The translations under genes were made by a program, and so were the position numbers. Below the pieces are notes generated by a model. The model was not told the origin of the DNA, did not search any database, and saw only the letters and a list, made by a program, of their open reading frames with translations. A DNA stretch of 5,497 bases from an uncultured Eubacteriales bacterium (lineage in GTDB: Bacteria > Bacillota > Clostridia > Oscillospirales > Oscillospiraceae), in NCBI GenBank assembly GCA_902475855.1, contig CABSBF010000092.1:1-5497 (forward strand), given 5' to 3'. This document shows positions 5,442 to 5,497 of the stretch, piece by piece (the first letter of the stretch is position 1; each line of letters opens with the position of its first letter).

Positions 5442-5497
5442 TTATTTCAGCAGCATTTCGCCCGCCTTGTAAATGTCTCCCGCACCGACCGTGAGAA
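5442..5497 (-). CDS. murC: UDP-N-acetylmuramate--L-alanine ligase, C-terminal end (partial)
   Basis: Only the last 17 codons and the stop (TAA at 5442-5444) lie in the window; the gene continues beyond the right edge. The visible residues, LTVGAGDIYKAGEMLLK, match the well-known C-terminal end of MurC, where a (V/L)GAGDI segment closes the ligase domain and is followed by a short helix. MurC is the cytoplasmic ATP-dependent enzyme that adds L-Ala to UDP-MurNAc in peptidoglycan synthesis. The call rests on this short but distinctive motif, the intact frame up to the edge, and the position directly after a terminator. Another Mur ligase is possible but less likely. Confidence 0.7.
   Translation of the reverse strand, partial: LTVGAGDIYKAGEMLLK

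Noticed and set aside
1..5497. CRISPR arrays, tRNA/rRNA genes, insertion sequences, riboswitches
   Set aside because: No spaced direct repeats, cloverleaf or rRNA-like sequence, transposase or long conserved leader structure was seen; the intergenic gaps are all under 200 bp and are explained by promoters and terminators.

Overview
The window looks like chromosomal DNA from an endospore-forming, fairly GC-rich member of the Clostridia. An Oscillospiraceae/Ruminococcaceae-type gut anaerobe is the best guess. The reasons are a recognisable SpoIIE sporulation phosphatase, candidate Spo0A boxes, strong GGAGG/GAGGTGAT ribosome-binding sites, sigma-A-type promoters and compact rho-independent terminators. 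This assignment is inferred from gene content and style, not from a database match.

Layout, left to right. Positions 1-58 hold no convincing gene. A perfect 10-bp hairpin (59-81) spans the stop codon of a minus-strand DHA3-like MFS efflux transporter (72-1319). Upstream of that gene is a large composite hairpin (1363-1406), which terminates the next gene, also on the minus strand: an XRE helix-turn-helix regulator with a TPR-like C-terminal part (best start 2559, stop 1411-1413). A 113-bp gap (2560-2672) follows. It holds a good extended -10 promoter for the regulator and a 9/9 match to the Spo0A box (2635-2643). The minus-strand spoIIE gene fills 2673-4637. A divergent 171-bp intergenic region (4638-4808) then drives spoIIE leftward, from a candidate promoter with 22-bp spacing and a 0A-like box over its -35, and drives rightward a CYTH-domain protein (4809-5405). 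A shared bidirectional terminator (5404-5438) lies between the CYTH gene and the last codons of a minus-strand murC (5442-5497, continuing beyond the window).

How the genes may work together. SpoIIE dephosphorylates SpoIIAA to activate sigma-F in the forespore, and its expression normally depends on Spo0A~P. The 0A box in front of the XRE-TPR gene suggests that this regulator may also respond to Spo0A. Its neighbour, the MFS exporter, has its own short-leader promoter, and a 16-bp perfect palindrome sits in the shared terminator/upstream region. A working hypothesis is a sporulation-linked regulator/exporter pair next to spoIIE. The individual families are known. The possible novelty lies in the regulatory wiring, which rests on sequence motifs only. 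CYTH and murC look like unrelated housekeeping neighbours.
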